A stretch of 64,000 nt of DNA from contig JAXGQD010000008.1 in the NCBI GenBank assembly GCA_040766665.1, forward strand, positions 1 through 64,000, read 5' to 3'. This document shows positions 40,635 through 49,944 of this stretch, one piece after another. The notes under the pieces were generated by a model, which searched no databases, had not been told where the DNA came from, and worked only from the letters and a program-made list of their open reading frames with translations. Every line of letters starts with the position of its first letter. Position 1 is the stretch's first letter. Position numbers and translations under genes: made by a program. The stretch is from JAXGQD01 sp040766665. GTDB taxonomy: Bacteria; Bacillota; Clostridia; Saccharofermentanales; Fastidiosipilaceae.

Positions 40635-41516
40635 TCAGAGCCCCTCGCGCTTGATTTCCTGGACGAAGGCGTAAGCCTCCTTATTGCTCATGCTGCTGCG
40701 CTGGGAGAGGTCCGCGGCCAGGGTTTTGCTTTTGCTGCCTTTTGCCAATGACTCGCGCACATAAGCCGCCGCATCGAAATCTTCCGCAGCTTGCTCTACA
40801 AGCCCCCGCGCTGCCGCTTCGTCGCAACCTTCCAGTACCAACACAAATTCACCGCGCGCCTCATTGGCCGAATAATGCGACAGCCCCGCAGCGACCGTCA
40901 TATACAAAAACTCCTCATAACGCTTGGTCATCTCACGGCAAAAACACATCCGCCTTTCGCCCAAACCGAAATCCGCCAGGTCCTGCAGCGTTTTCAGGAG
41001 GCGGTGGGGCGCTTCATAAAGCACGCTGGTGCTTTGTTCATGGCGCAAACGCTCGAGGGCTGCTGTGCGCGCTTTGCCCTTCACCTCCAAGAAACCTTCG
41101 AAGACGAAGCGCCGACTGTCCAAGGCTGAAGCCGCTAAAGCCGTAGTCACGGCACTTGGGCCGGGAATCACCGAAACGCGCAGACCCTGTTCAATACAAG
41201 CTTTGACCAATTCATAACCGGGATCGGAAATAGCCGGCATACCCGCATCACTGACCAGAGCGATGCGCTGCCCCTGCTGCAGTTTGTCGATGAGCTCCGC
41301 TTCGCGGGAGCGGAGATTGTGCGCATGGTAACTGACACGTGGTTTACGGATTTCGAAACGACTGAGCAGCAAGCCAGTGGTACGGGTGTCTTCACAGGCA
41401 ATTAAGTCCACTTCGCGCAGCACGTCCAGTGCCCGCGGCGAAAAGTCTGCGTCATTGCCGAGCGGCGTGCCGACCAGGTAGAGTACTCCGGCTTGCGTGT
41501 GCGGTGATGTATTCAT
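40635..41516 (-). CDS. rsmI: 16S rRNA C1402 2'-O-methyltransferase
   Basis: 293 residues. YLVGTPLGNDADFSPRALDVL at the start, ACEDTR, and the SAM-pocket LVSDAGMPAISDPGYEL and PGPSAVTTALAAS blocks define RsmI. It methylates the ribose of C1402 in 16S rRNA. It follows trmN6 by 15 bases, as yabB-yazA-yabC does in B. subtilis. Confidence 0.94.
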   Translation of the reverse strand: MNTSPHTQAGVLYLVGTPLGNDADFSPRALDVLREVDLIACEDTRTTGLLLSRFEIRKPRVSYHAHNLRSREAELIDKLQQGQRIALVSDAGMPAISDPGYELVKACIEQGLRVSVIPGPSAVTTALAASALDSRRFVFEGFLEVKGKARTAALERLRHEQSTSVLYEAPHRLLKTLQDLADFGLGERRMCFCREMTKRYEEFLYMTVAAGLSHYSANEARGEFVLVLEGCDEAAARGLVEQAAEDFDAAAYVRESLAKGSKSKTLAADLSQRSSMSNKEAYAFVQEIKREGL

Positions 41517-41531
41517 TTAAACCACGCTCCT

Positions 41532-42323
41532 TCAATCATCGGACGAATCCATTTCTTCGCTCGCAGCCGCACGCAGCACCCGATCTTCCTCTGTCACCGC
41601 TGCTTTACCAGTCCAGGCTGTAAAACAAAAAAGCCCCTGCTTGGGTTCCTTATCCGCCCAGCCACAGAGTCGTTGACGGCGGTTGAGGAAAAGGCGCTGA
41701 CTTTCCATCGCGTGGCAGAGCTCCGTTTCTCGCGCAAGCGGATAAACCAGGCAAAAGCAAGCCTCATCGTCCAGCAACCTCGCCCCTATGCGCGCGAGAT
41801 CCGTAGGATTCAGACTCAGATCAAATCTAGCCAATTGCCGTTCCAGTGGCACATTGTCCTCCAGCACGGCGTAACTGTTCAAAAAATCGACTTGTTCTCG
41901 CTCCGTAGCCAGCGCCAAGCCACCTCGCGGCAGTCCGCTGCGATAAGGCGGATTAGCGACAATCAGGCTCATGCGCCCCCAGGGCCAGTCTTCGTTTATA
42001 AAGCGCCGCGCATCTTTAGGATAAATCTTCGAGCGCCTTTCTAAACCGTTTTCGCGCATGTTGCGCTGTGCCAGATCCGCCAGGCGACGCACCTTTTCGA
42101 TGCCAAAGCCCAAGGCCTCCGGGTAATGCTCCAGGAGCAGCGTGAGAATCATGCCCGCACCGCAACCGATATCGAGTATGGTTTTAGGCGCTTGTTCCGG
42201 ATGCAGCAGGCCTTGGCAGTATTCGGCAAAATGCACCAAAGCCACCGCGTCTTCGCCTGAGCGGAAGGCGTCTTTGAATTGGAGGAGGCTTTTGCCATGA
42301 ATACCAAGATCCGTACGGTCCAA
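41532..42323 (-). CDS. trmN6: tRNA1(Val) adenine-N6-methyltransferase-like protein
   Basis: 263 residues. SAM motif ILDIGCGAGMILTLLL near 60-75 and the N6-adenine catalytic tetrad in IVANPPYR near 127-134 match the TrmN6/YabB family, which modifies A37 of tRNA-Val in E. coli. The start is TTG, 7 bases after GGAG. Genomic place between ricT and rsmI matches yabB. Confidence 0.85.
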   Translation of the reverse strand: MDRTDLGIHGKSLLQFKDAFRSGEDAVALVHFAEYCQGLLHPEQAPKTILDIGCGAGMILTLLLEHYPEALGFGIEKVRRLADLAQRNMRENGLERRSKIYPKDARRFINEDWPWGRMSLIVANPPYRSGLPRGGLALATEREQVDFLNSYAVLEDNVPLERQLARFDLSLNPTDLARIGARLLDDEACFCLVYPLARETELCHAMESQRLFLNRRQRLCGWADKEPKQGLFCFTAWTGKAAVTEEDRVLRAAASEEMDSSDD

Positions 42324-42443
42324 CTAGAAACTCCTAAAAAAAGCAACCTCGTCCAAAGGACAAAGCTGCTTTCCAACTAATTCTCTTCATTCACCGCTCT
42401 GTCGCAGTGAGTTCAATTCATTAGTACTTTCCCTGTGGCAAAA

Positions 42444-42614
42444 TCAGCCGGCCGAAATAGCCGATACAGGGCAAACGGGCTCGCAGGCACCGCAGTCAAT
42501 GCAGGTTTCGGCGTCGATCACATACTGTGAATCACCGGCGCTGATTGAATCGGTGGGGCACTCGGGTTCGCATGCACCGCAGGAGATGCATTCTTCAGAA
42601 ATTACATAAGCCAT
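42444..42614 (-). CDS. 2[4Fe-4S] ferredoxin
   Basis: 56 residues: MAYVISEECISCGACEPECP, then a second CIDCGACEPVCP motif. Two complete C-x2-C-x2-C-x3-C sets bind two low-potential [4Fe-4S] clusters, the size and layout of a clostridial ferredoxin. It is an electron carrier for hydrogenase, pyruvate oxidoreductase and similar enzymes. AGGAGG precedes the ATG. It sits between ricT and trmN6, where B. subtilis has yabA instead. Confidence 0.95.
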   Translation of the reverse strand: MAYVISEECISCGACEPECPTDSISAGDSQYVIDAETCIDCGACEPVCPVSAISAG

Positions 42615-42842
42615 TTATAAATCCTCCTCTTTGCACAATGTCGTCACTGTGACAGGTTTCTTTCGAACTTTAGGTTCGGGTTCATTTTAACAAAGGCATT
42701 TAGGCGGGGCAATGACGAGGCTCACAAATTAGCAAGTGCTAATGGGGCGCTGTGCGCTGTCTTAACAAATGAGTAAAGCGACGGGGTGCAGCTAAAACGC
42801 CACACCCCGCATCAAAATCTCAAAATTCAAATCGCTGTTTGC
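42615..42842. other. Gap between ricT and the ferredoxin gene
   Basis: No gene. An ATTAGCA-AG-TGCTAAT inverted repeat at 42728-42743 could be a hairpin or operator ahead of the ferredoxin gene. The remaining sequence shows no clear promoter. Confidence 0.4.
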
Positions 42843-44090
42843 TCACTGCTCATCTTGTTTGGCTTTGGGTTTGCGGTTGCGCCCCCCGCCACGACGGCCT
42901 CTGGAACGCTGTCTGGGCGGCTTTGCCGCTCCCTCAGCGTCCGCTGCGGCAGCATCGCCAGCGGTAGCGGTGCCATAGCCCTCGCTGTCTGGAGCGCCAC
43001 GTTGCAGCCTGAGTTCCCGTTTGCTGGAAGCAGCAAACATTTCCACAGCCACCTGGCCGTCTTCCGTTTCGTAGGCAACAGCTTCCCGAACGTAGCTTTC
43101 ATCGATTTGCAGGCCGAGAGTCGGAGGAGCCATACGTCCGGAGCGGGCTGCATCTACGCCCTGACCACTCGCAGGCGATTTTTTCTTTGAGGGACAGTTC
43201 GCGCAGTTACCGGTTTTGGCTCCAGTGTTGTCGCCTCTTAAACTGCTCTTTTTACGCTTATTGCTCAGGCTTTCCGCATGACCGCGTTGGAATTGCAGCT
43301 CGCCGAACGGAAAATGCTGCAGTTCTTCACCGTTCGCTCCGTAAACCAGAACACCGGCGCGCTCGCGCAGCAAGTCGACGGAAATAACACGGCCTTCACC
43401 GGCGGGGCTCTGTACCGTGCTGCCCTGTTTCGGCGCAATCTTGCGCGCATCTTCATAGGCTTCCTGCTCATATTTCAGGCAGCACATCAGGCGGCCACAG
43501 CAACCGGAAATTTTGGTGGGATTCATCGAGAGATTCTGGAACTTGGCCATCTTGACAGAGACCGGCACAAAATCATCGAGGAAAGTCGAGCAGCAGAATG
43601 TGCGGCCGCAGATGCCCACACCGCCCACCATTCGGGCCTCGTCGCGGGCGCCGATTTGGCGCAGCTCGATGCGGCGGTGGAAGGTGGTCGCGAGATCCTT
43701 GACCAGTTCGCGGAAATCGACACGATTTTCCGAGATGAAGTAGAAGATAATCTTTTGCCCGTCAAATGTGTATTCGACGTCGACTAAATTCATATCCAAG
43801 TTGTGATTGGCGATGCGCTCACGACAGATGTAAAAAGCGTCCGTCTCTTTTTTGACGTTCGCACGATAGATTTCCAAATCCTTCTCGTCGGCCAGACGCA
43901 GGATGGGACGCAGCTCACCGAAGAGCTGATCCGCCTCTTTTTCATAAGGGGCAAAAGACGCAATCCCGTACTCAATACCTTTCGAGGTTTCGACGATGAC
44001 CGCATCCCCCGCGTTGACTTCAAGGTTTCCGGGATCGAAATCATAGGCTTTGCCAACGCCATGAAAACGTACCCCCACTACTTTAGGCAT
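42843..44090 (-). CDS. ricT: PSP1 domain protein RicT (YaaT)
   Basis: About 415 residues from the ATG after CAGGAG; an upstream frame would add 22 residues. The PSP1 core holds the conserved cysteines CGRTFCCSTFLDDF and SGCCGRLMCCLKYE, which in B. subtilis RicT bind an [4Fe-4S] cluster in the RicA-F-T complex that aids RNase Y. The C-terminal third is a non-conserved extension ending in a basic RSRGRRGGGRNRKPKAK tail suited to RNA contact. It follows holB as in B. subtilis. Confidence 0.9.
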   Translation of the reverse strand: MPKVVGVRFHGVGKAYDFDPGNLEVNAGDAVIVETSKGIEYGIASFAPYEKEADQLFGELRPILRLADEKDLEIYRANVKKETDAFYICRERIANHNLDMNLVDVEYTFDGQKIIFYFISENRVDFRELVKDLATTFHRRIELRQIGARDEARMVGGVGICGRTFCCSTFLDDFVPVSVKMAKFQNLSMNPTKISGCCGRLMCCLKYEQEAYEDARKIAPKQGSTVQSPAGEGRVISVDLLRERAGVLVYGANGEELQHFPFGELQFQRGHAESLSNKRKKSSLRGDNTGAKTGNCANCPSKKKSPASGQGVDAARSGRMAPPTLGLQIDESYVREAVAYETEDGQVAVEMFAASSKRELRLQRGAPDSEGYGTATAGDAAAADAEGAAKPPRQRSRGRRGGGRNRKPKAKQDEQ

Positions 44091-44188
44091 AATATTCTCC
44101 TGACCCGCAGGTCTTAATCTTTGTTTTATTGGTGCTTGGTTTTGCCACTCAGACAAAACCTTACTGTCTTACATTATAACGTATCGTT

Positions 44189-45178
44189 TTATAGGCGATA
44201 TTTCTCGAACTGTAGCAAGAGCTCACAGACCGACATCTCGAAGTTCTCGTTCACCTCGCGGCCCCGCTGCATCAGCTCCAATTCCGCACTGATGGCCTGC
44301 AAGCCCTCCGCATCGTAATGCCTTTGACGCGTGAATTTTTGTAAAGCATCGGCGAAGTCGCGGTTGAGCAACTGTTCTTGGCCCGCCCCTGTCTGCAAAG
44401 CCAAAAGGTCGCGCAGCACACTCATCATGATGCGCAGCAGCTCATCGTAGTGCTCCTTTTCAGCGTTGAAAAACTCGAATTCCTCGGTCAGCAACAGATA
44501 GCGCGGCTTCAAAGGCCACTGTAGCAGGTGTTCAATCAGTTCGCTGCGCAAGTCCATAAACCAGGGAGAGGCCAGCAGTTCCTCCGCCTGTCCCGCCGCC
44601 CCGTCACTCAGTGCCGTGAGCATGGCTGCTTCCTGTAAATCAATGGTGTAGCCGGCTTCAGCCAAAGCACTCTGCATTTCCTGTGGATTGAGCGCAGGGA
44701 TATGCAGGGGGACTACACGAGAGCGTACCGTGGGCAAAAGTTTCTCCGCCGCCTGTACGGTCAAAATAAAAAAAGCGTAAGGAGGCGGCTCTTCCAGCGT
44801 TTTTAGCAGGGCGTTTTGTCCTTGTTCATTGAGGTAATCAGCAGCGATGATGTAGACCTTGCTCTGCCCAAACTGCGGTTTCATCACGGTGTCACTCAAC
44901 AGACTTTCCCGCACGGCCGCCACTTTGATGAGCTTTTCTTCCGGCGCCGGTTCCAGGCTATAGAAGTCCGGGTGGTTGCCCGCCAAAAAATAACGACAGG
45001 CTGCGCATTGACCGCAAGCCTGTGTCTCAAGAGGGGCTTCACACAAAATATACTGAGCGATGTGTCGCGCAGCCTTGAGCTTCCCCGCACCCTTGGCTCC
45101 GCTAATCAAAAAAGCCTGGCCGGAATGAGCAGCCAGGCTGGCTTTTACCCGTTCAAACAAATCGTTTTGAAGCGGCAT
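44189..45178 (-). CDS. holB: DNA polymerase III delta' subunit
   Basis: 329 residues. A clamp-loader AAA+ fold with LISGAKGAGKLKAARHIA, the zinc cysteines CGQCAACRYF, HPDF and KTLEEPPPYAFFIL. The P-loop is imperfect (GAKGAGK), as expected for the non-hydrolysing delta' subunit. It starts inside the darA stop (TAATG). Confidence 0.9.
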   Translation of the reverse strand: MPLQNDLFERVKASLAAHSGQAFLISGAKGAGKLKAARHIAQYILCEAPLETQACGQCAACRYFLAGNHPDFYSLEPAPEEKLIKVAAVRESLLSDTVMKPQFGQSKVYIIAADYLNEQGQNALLKTLEEPPPYAFFILTVQAAEKLLPTVRSRVVPLHIPALNPQEMQSALAEAGYTIDLQEAAMLTALSDGAAGQAEELLASPWFMDLRSELIEHLLQWPLKPRYLLLTEEFEFFNAEKEHYDELLRIMMSVLRDLLALQTGAGQEQLLNRDFADALQKFTRQRHYDAEGLQAISAELELMQRGREVNENFEMSVCELLLQFEKYRL

Positions 45179-45507
45179 TACATCTTCTCAAAATACTCAA
45201 CATTAAGCACAAAGACAGTCGCGCCGCCTATGGTTACTTCTACAGGGTAAGGGATATAAGCCCCACCCATTGAAGAAGGTGTGACATTGGTGTTGATGGC
45301 TGCTTTACGAGCAGACGAATACTTGCGCACGATGCCTAAGACTTCTTCCAACTGGCCGTCTTCCACCACGATCATCAAGGTCGTGTTACCGGAACGCAGG
45401 AAACCACCGGAAGAGTTGAGTTTCGTCACGCGATAGCCGCTTTTATTGAGCTCTGCCATTAAACGCGGGCTGTCCTCGTCATGTACAATCGCATAAGTCA
45501 GTTTCAT
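45178..45507 (-). CDS. darA: Cyclic-di-AMP receptor, DarA/PstA type
   Basis: 109 residues, PII-like fold: KLTYAIVHDEDSPRLM, TKLNSSGGFLRSGNTTLMIVVED and the C-terminal GGATVFVLNVEYFEKM. DarA trimers bind c-di-AMP; the downstream target is not settled. Gene order tmk-darA-holB is conserved in Bacillota. Confidence 0.93.
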   Translation of the reverse strand: MKLTYAIVHDEDSPRLMAELNKSGYRVTKLNSSGGFLRSGNTTLMIVVEDGQLEEVLGIVRKYSSARKAAINTNVTPSSMGGAYIPYPVEVTIGGATVFVLNVEYFEKM

Positions 45508-45550
45508 TGTATTCCTCCTGCTACGCCGTCAACCGGCTGTTCTATGTGAA

Positions 45551-46195
45551 TTATACCGCAAAATTGCGGCCTAGTCTTTGTCTCAATGCATAGATTAGCG
45601 CTGTAAAAACCTTTTCTTCCGCTAAAGTGCCGTCAAGTACTAAAAAACGCTGCGGTTCGGCTTCAGCCAGAGCCAAATAACCCTCGCGCACCCGTTTCAT
45701 AAAACGCAGTCCCTCCGCCTCAATGCGATCAGCTTGGCCCGCATCACGCCCGCTCTGGCGCTGCAGAGCCAGCTCAGCGGGTAAGTCCACCAACACCGTC
45801 AAGTCGGGTTTTGTTTCGCCCACCGCCCAGTCTAATAAGGGCAAAATCCGCTCCGTGCCCAGCGCCCGACCGTAACCCTGGTAAGCTAAAGTCGAGTCAT
45901 AAAAACGATCACAGATAATCAGTTCACCGTTTTGTAAGGCCGGTCTTATCACCTTTCGGACCAGCTCGGCGCGCGCGGCAAAAAACAGCAACAATTCACT
46001 TTCGGCGCTCATCTCCTCGGCTTTGGCATCCAAGAGCAAATGGCGGATTTTTTCGCCTAGCTCCGTGCCCCCGGGTTCGCGCAGCACACGGCAGGGGACC
46101 TGGCGCTCAGCCAGCCAGGCGGTGAGTCGCGCCAACTGCGTGGACTTGCCACTACCGTCAATGCCTTCGAAACTGATAAAGGCCGCACCTTTCAT
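45551..46195 (-). CDS. tmk: Thymidylate kinase
   Basis: 214 residues. P-loop FEGIDGSGKSTQ, the DRFYDSTLAYQGYGR block and LREPGGTELGEKIR. It phosphorylates dTMP to dTDP. The start overlaps the stop of the patatin gene by 4 bases. Confidence 0.94.
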   Translation of the reverse strand: MKGAAFISFEGIDGSGKSTQLARLTAWLAERQVPCRVLREPGGTELGEKIRHLLLDAKAEEMSAESELLLFFAARAELVRKVIRPALQNGELIICDRFYDSTLAYQGYGRALGTERILPLLDWAVGETKPDLTVLVDLPAELALQRQSGRDAGQADRIEAEGLRFMKRVREGYLALAEAEPQRFLVLDGTLAEEKVFTALIYALRQRLGRNFAV

Positions 46196-47238
46196 TGGCT
46201 TTTGCCCCTCAGACGCCTGAAGAAAGCAAAGACACCTCTATTGGCTTGGGCGGCTTCCCTTTCCTTCTGGATTTTTTCGAGCGCTTGTCGTTCGCGGATT
46301 TCTTCCTGTTCCAAGCGCCAATCTTCTTCGCGCTCATGGACGACAGAAAAGTAAGCGCTGTAGTCGGGTGGGTTTTTGCCCATATAAGCCGTAGCGATGT
46401 CGATAAGCGACAAGCCTTTGCCCCAATCAAAAACCTCGGCATCCGCCGGTGTTTCGACGCTGATATCCGCCAAGCTGCGCTGAAAGTATTCAAGCTGATC
46501 GCTCATACAATCAACCGAACGCAAACCGATTCCTAAAGCACTGCGCGCATTGCCCATGGGGCGGGGCTCACTGCGGGTGGAAAGTGAAACCACCACATCA
46601 ATGAGTTCGCGATTAAAAAGTGGGGTCGGAATGTTCAAACGCACGCCACCGTCGACCAGTACATAATCGTCCAAAGTCACAGCCGAAATCGCCAAAGGGA
46701 AGGCGCAGGAGGCGGCAATCGCTTGAGCTATCGGAATATCTTTGGAATAGAAATCGACCTCCTCCATTCCTTTAAACCAGGCTGGGTTATTGGAGAAAAC
46801 GAGTGGCTTCATGCTGTTCATGTCCACGCTGACAAAAGCGGCAGGTAATTTGAGCTGCGAGAGATAGTTCACGCCTAAGGCACTGAAGACCTCGGCAAAA
46901 AAATCCCGGATCAGATTCGCATCGACAAAACCGGCAGCACCGGTGCTCTTCGGGAAAAACATGCGCACATTCGGCTTAAACAAGCCCATTTCCACCATGC
47001 CCGCTTCTGATTCGATAAGAATTTCCTGGACACGATCAAGCGGCAGTCCGGTCGCAACCAAAGCCGCCACCGCCGCACCCATCGAGGTGCCGGCCACAGC
47101 GGTCAGCGGCAGACCCTGATCCACCATGTGGCGCAGGGCACATATTTCCGTAAACGAGCGCACACCACCACCGGCAAAAGCCACCCCAACGGTGACGGGA
47201 TCGGGTTCCAGCCCGGTATTAAACACGTTATAAGCCAT
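46192..47238 (-). CDS. Patatin-like phospholipase
   Basis: About 348 residues from the ATG after AAGGAAGG; an upstream frame would add 14. Oxyanion loop GGGVRSF, nucleophile GTSMGA (GXSXG) near residue 45 and the second catalytic residue in DGGVRLN near 190 give the full Ser-Asp dyad. It is probably a cytoplasmic lipid acyl hydrolase. It lies between the yaaO-like gene and tmk, a place with no such gene in B. subtilis, so it is an insertion into a conserved cluster. Confidence 0.88.
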   Translation of the reverse strand: MAYNVFNTGLEPDPVTVGVAFAGGGVRSFTEICALRHMVDQGLPLTAVAGTSMGAAVAALVATGLPLDRVQEILIESEAGMVEMGLFKPNVRMFFPKSTGAAGFVDANLIRDFFAEVFSALGVNYLSQLKLPAAFVSVDMNSMKPLVFSNNPAWFKGMEEVDFYSKDIPIAQAIAASCAFPLAISAVTLDDYVLVDGGVRLNIPTPLFNRELIDVVVSLSTRSEPRPMGNARSALGIGLRSVDCMSDQLEYFQRSLADISVETPADAEVFDWGKGLSLIDIATAYMGKNPPDYSAYFSVVHEREEDWRLEQEEIRERQALEKIQKEREAAQANRGVFAFFRRLRGKSQ

Positions 47239-47266
47239 AAGACTTCCTTCCTTTAACCGCCTCAGT

Positions 47267-48709
47267 TTAGCGCAGTTCACCCGGCCAGTACAGGGGGATG
47301 CCGGGCGGATAAGGAATCACGGCTTCATCTTCAGGCGCCGCCTGACCTGCCAAAGTTCTGAGCAATGCGGCGTTTAGGAGACGGCCGGAAAGGAATTCTG
47401 CATCCACTTCGCGCGTTGCTTTGTCCTGAGTGCTTGTCAAACCGGAAAGCCCGCTGTAGAGCCGCTCTGACTCCTCGCAGAGGACAATCCGATCCGCTTC
47501 CGACAGGGGTGTGCAGTTGGCGCAGACAGCGGCCAACGCAGCCGAAAGGTGCATGTAATCCGTCGGTTCGGAGAGCAAGGAAGGGATGAAAACGACATGT
47601 CGGGCATCGGCAAACTCGCAGTCAACGCCCATCTCGGATAGCTGAGTTTGCATTTCTGTGCCGCGCATGTAGTAGGACACATCCAGGACCAGACGCAGAG
47701 GGTCGCAGAAGACCCGTGGACGCAGGACTTGTGTACCGCTGCTCATGCGACTGCGGGCAGCCTGAGCCTCTTCTTCCGTGATAGGGGCACGCACAATGAT
47801 TTGTTCGGGCAGCTCCGTACGCAGCCAGATGAGGGATTTTTTTTGCCGTTGTAAGGCATTAAATCCGCGTTCTTTAAGAAAGGCACGCGCCCAGTCCGCA
47901 GAAGCCGCTACAAAAAGCGGGGGCGATGAAGTGCGCAGGACTTTAAGCGTGTAATCGACCCGCTTGGCCAAGGCCTGAACGGCCTGCTCGTCTTCCTGCT
48001 CGCAAATATGCAAATAAGCCGCCGGGGTCAACGAGGGTAGGGTTTTGTGTGCCGAAGTGAGAACCATGTCTCCATAGAGTCGCCATTCCGGCAATAGCTG
48101 CAGATGCGCGCCGTGTGCCGCGTCAATCAAGAGCTTCTTTTCATACTTTTGACAAAGATTCTCCAGCGCGCCCAGATCACAGATGTAGCCGTAATAATCC
48201 GGCGCCGTCGCTACGACAACGCGGATTTCGGGATGCTTTTGCAAAGCGCTTTCATAATCGTCAATTGAAGGATAAGTCAGAGGCGAGAAGGCCGTTTCTG
48301 CCTGTTTTTTTGTAGGTTTGGCAAAAAACACATCCAAAGCAAAGCGTTGGGCTGCATACATAAAGGCGCGGTGCACAGGCCGTGGTAAAAGAATAGCCCC
48401 TCCCGGTCCGGCCAAACAAAGCAAGGCCGCAAAAATGCCCTCGCTGCTTCCCCCGGTCAAAAAGCGTGTCTCGGCCGCCCCAAAATACTGTGCCGCCGCC
48501 CGCTGCGCCTCCAGCACCGGCCCCTGCGGTTCATTCAGATCGTCGGTCTGCGGCAATTCCGTCACATCCAGCTGCGAAAAAGCCGGCACACCAGGTCTGC
48601 TGCCCGGCATATGAAAAGAGGTATGCATCGCGTCCGCATAAGCAGAAAGCGCCTCAAACAAAGGCGCTTTTTCTCTTAAAACAATCTCATCGGGAAGCCA
48701 TTTTTTCAT
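47267..48709 (-). CDS. Orn/Lys/Arg decarboxylase family PLP enzyme (YaaO-like)
   Basis: About 480 residues. SFHMPGSRPG at the N-terminus, LTGGSSEGIFAALL, DAAHGAHLQLLPEW and SAHKTLPSLTPAAYLH, whose lysine carries pyridoxal phosphate. This is the short form of the arginine/lysine/ornithine decarboxylase fold, as YaaO/SpeA in Bacillus. Substrate is not decidable by eye. The ATG at 48709 has the best spacing to AAAGG; one two codons earlier is possible. First gene of the yaaO-patatin-tmk-darA-holB-ricT cluster. Confidence 0.85.
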   Translation of the reverse strand: MKKWLPDEIVLREKAPLFEALSAYADAMHTSFHMPGSRPGVPAFSQLDVTELPQTDDLNEPQGPVLEAQRAAAQYFGAAETRFLTGGSSEGIFAALLCLAGPGGAILLPRPVHRAFMYAAQRFALDVFFAKPTKKQAETAFSPLTYPSIDDYESALQKHPEIRVVVATAPDYYGYICDLGALENLCQKYEKKLLIDAAHGAHLQLLPEWRLYGDMVLTSAHKTLPSLTPAAYLHICEQEDEQAVQALAKRVDYTLKVLRTSSPPLFVAASADWARAFLKERGFNALQRQKKSLIWLRTELPEQIIVRAPITEEEAQAARSRMSSGTQVLRPRVFCDPLRLVLDVSYYMRGTEMQTQLSEMGVDCEFADARHVVFIPSLLSEPTDYMHLSAALAAVCANCTPLSEADRIVLCEESERLYSGLSGLTSTQDKATREVDAEFLSGRLLNAALLRTLAGQAAPEDEAVIPYPPGIPLYWPGELR

Positions 48710-48785
48710 CGTCATCCCTTTGGCAAAACACTGCCCCTCTGCCCAAGCTTCTCAAGCCGAGCTTTGCGGTCGATCAAGCCGCCAC

Positions 48786-49424
48786 TCAATCGAGTTTAAT
48801 GGTATGTATATCCGCAATTTCCAGCCAAATTTCTTTTTCAATGCGGTCGTTGTCGCGTTTAATATCGTCCAGGGTCTCCGCCATCTTTGACTCTTTCTGA
48901 TAGTTGCGCTGTTGGTTGTTCCGATTTCTGCCGGACTGGCGATTGTCGTTGCGCTGATTTTGGGCCTGGGAAACGCCCTGTTGGCCCCGATTCGCATTGG
49001 CATTCTGCGCCTGATTCTGGTTCTGGTTCTGACTTTGGGATTGTGCAGCCTGAGCGGGTCTGCCTTGATTCGGATTTTCATCCGCCACCGAATGCTTGCG
49101 GTTTCTGGAACGCGGTTGGCGCTGGCCGGCTTGCCCCTTGATCGCCTCGCGTTGCACCTGCGGCTGTCCACCCTTGCGCTCCTGCTGATTTTGGCTTGTC
49201 GCGCCTTGCTGCTGCGGATTGCGTTCGCGGGCTTCCTGCACCCGCCCGCCGCGGCGTTTGCGATTGGAGCGGCCTTGCTTGCCCTCCGTATAACCGGGAT
49301 TGCGGTTCTGTGACTGCTTATCCCTGTTCTGCGGGTTATTGCGATTGGAATTTTGAGCCTGGTTTTGGCCTTGCCCCTGATTCGGGTTGCCGCCGCTGTT
49401 TCTTTGTTCAGGTTTTTCTGACAT
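48786..49424 (-). CDS. Gln/Asn/Arg-rich disordered protein
   Basis: 212 residues with a good ribosome site (AAGGAGAGCGA). Residues 1-175 are low-complexity: runs of Q, N, G, R and S such as NQGQGQNQAQNSNRNN and basic patches SNRKRRGGR. The last 32 (MAETLDDIKRDNDRIEKEIWLEIADIHTIKLD) look like an ordered amphipathic helix, possibly an oligomer or docking segment. No family recognised. Composition resembles RNA-binding, phase-separating proteins, and the nearby RicT has a related basic tail. An internal ATG at the helical part raises the alternative that only the short C-terminal protein is made. Confidence 0.55.
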   Translation of the reverse strand: MSEKPEQRNSGGNPNQGQGQNQAQNSNRNNPQNRDKQSQNRNPGYTEGKQGRSNRKRRGGRVQEARERNPQQQGATSQNQQERKGGQPQVQREAIKGQAGQRQPRSRNRKHSVADENPNQGRPAQAAQSQSQNQNQNQAQNANANRGQQGVSQAQNQRNDNRQSGRNRNNQQRNYQKESKMAETLDDIKRDNDRIEKEIWLEIADIHTIKLD

Positions 49425-49563
49425 TCGCTCTCCTTATATTCACCACCGCACGCGCTCAGATGCGACGCTGCTGGGTTCTGTTATGGGCTTAATCACGCTT
49501 ATTGTAGCACGAACGCGGCATGACAGGCATCCGTCTTGGTGCTGGCGCCAATACGTTTCGCAC

Positions 49564-49941
49564 TCAGTCAACCGCTGCGTTTTCTGCGTTTTCCTTTGTT
49601 TGTATAAACACACAAAGCCAAAGGCAGTTTGCGCTAGTGTATGTGACGCGATGTTTGCGGCGTGCCGGAACCCAGAGTACGTCGCCTTTTTGCAGCGAGA
49701 TTGGCTTACTTTTGCCCTCTTCTATCAGCTCCAAGTCTGCCTCACCTTCCAGCAAAAACACCAGCTCCGCTTCGTCCTGGTCGTACCAAGCGCTCGTTTG
49801 TCCGCAAGAGCTTATCCGTTCGACACGCAGACCCGCATGAGGTATGGCCATGAGCTGCTCCACCAGTTCACGCTCCGTTGAAAATTGCAGGTTTTCGTAA
49901 AGGTTCATCATCCGCTGCGGGTCAGGGTTCATTGCTTGCAT
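49564..49941 (-). CDS. Cupin domain protein
   Basis: 125 residues. The conserved cupin pattern is present: YDQDEAELVFLLEGEADLELIEEG, then LQKGDVLWVPARRKHRV. The first metal-binding histidine pair is replaced (YDQDE), leaving E and the later H. Function cannot be assigned. It follows the DUF6054-like gene by 3 bases, so they are cotranscribed. Confidence 0.8.
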   Translation of the reverse strand: MQAMNPDPQRMMNLYENLQFSTERELVEQLMAIPHAGLRVERISSCGQTSAWYDQDEAELVFLLEGEADLELIEEGKSKPISLQKGDVLWVPARRKHRVTYTSANCLWLCVFIQTKENAENAAVD

Positions 49942-49944
49942 GTT

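Noticed and set aside
42728..42743. CIRCE (HrcA) operator
   Set aside because: AGTGCTAA matches one half-site, but the 9-base spacer and the other GAGTGC half are absent, and the neighbour is a ferredoxin gene.
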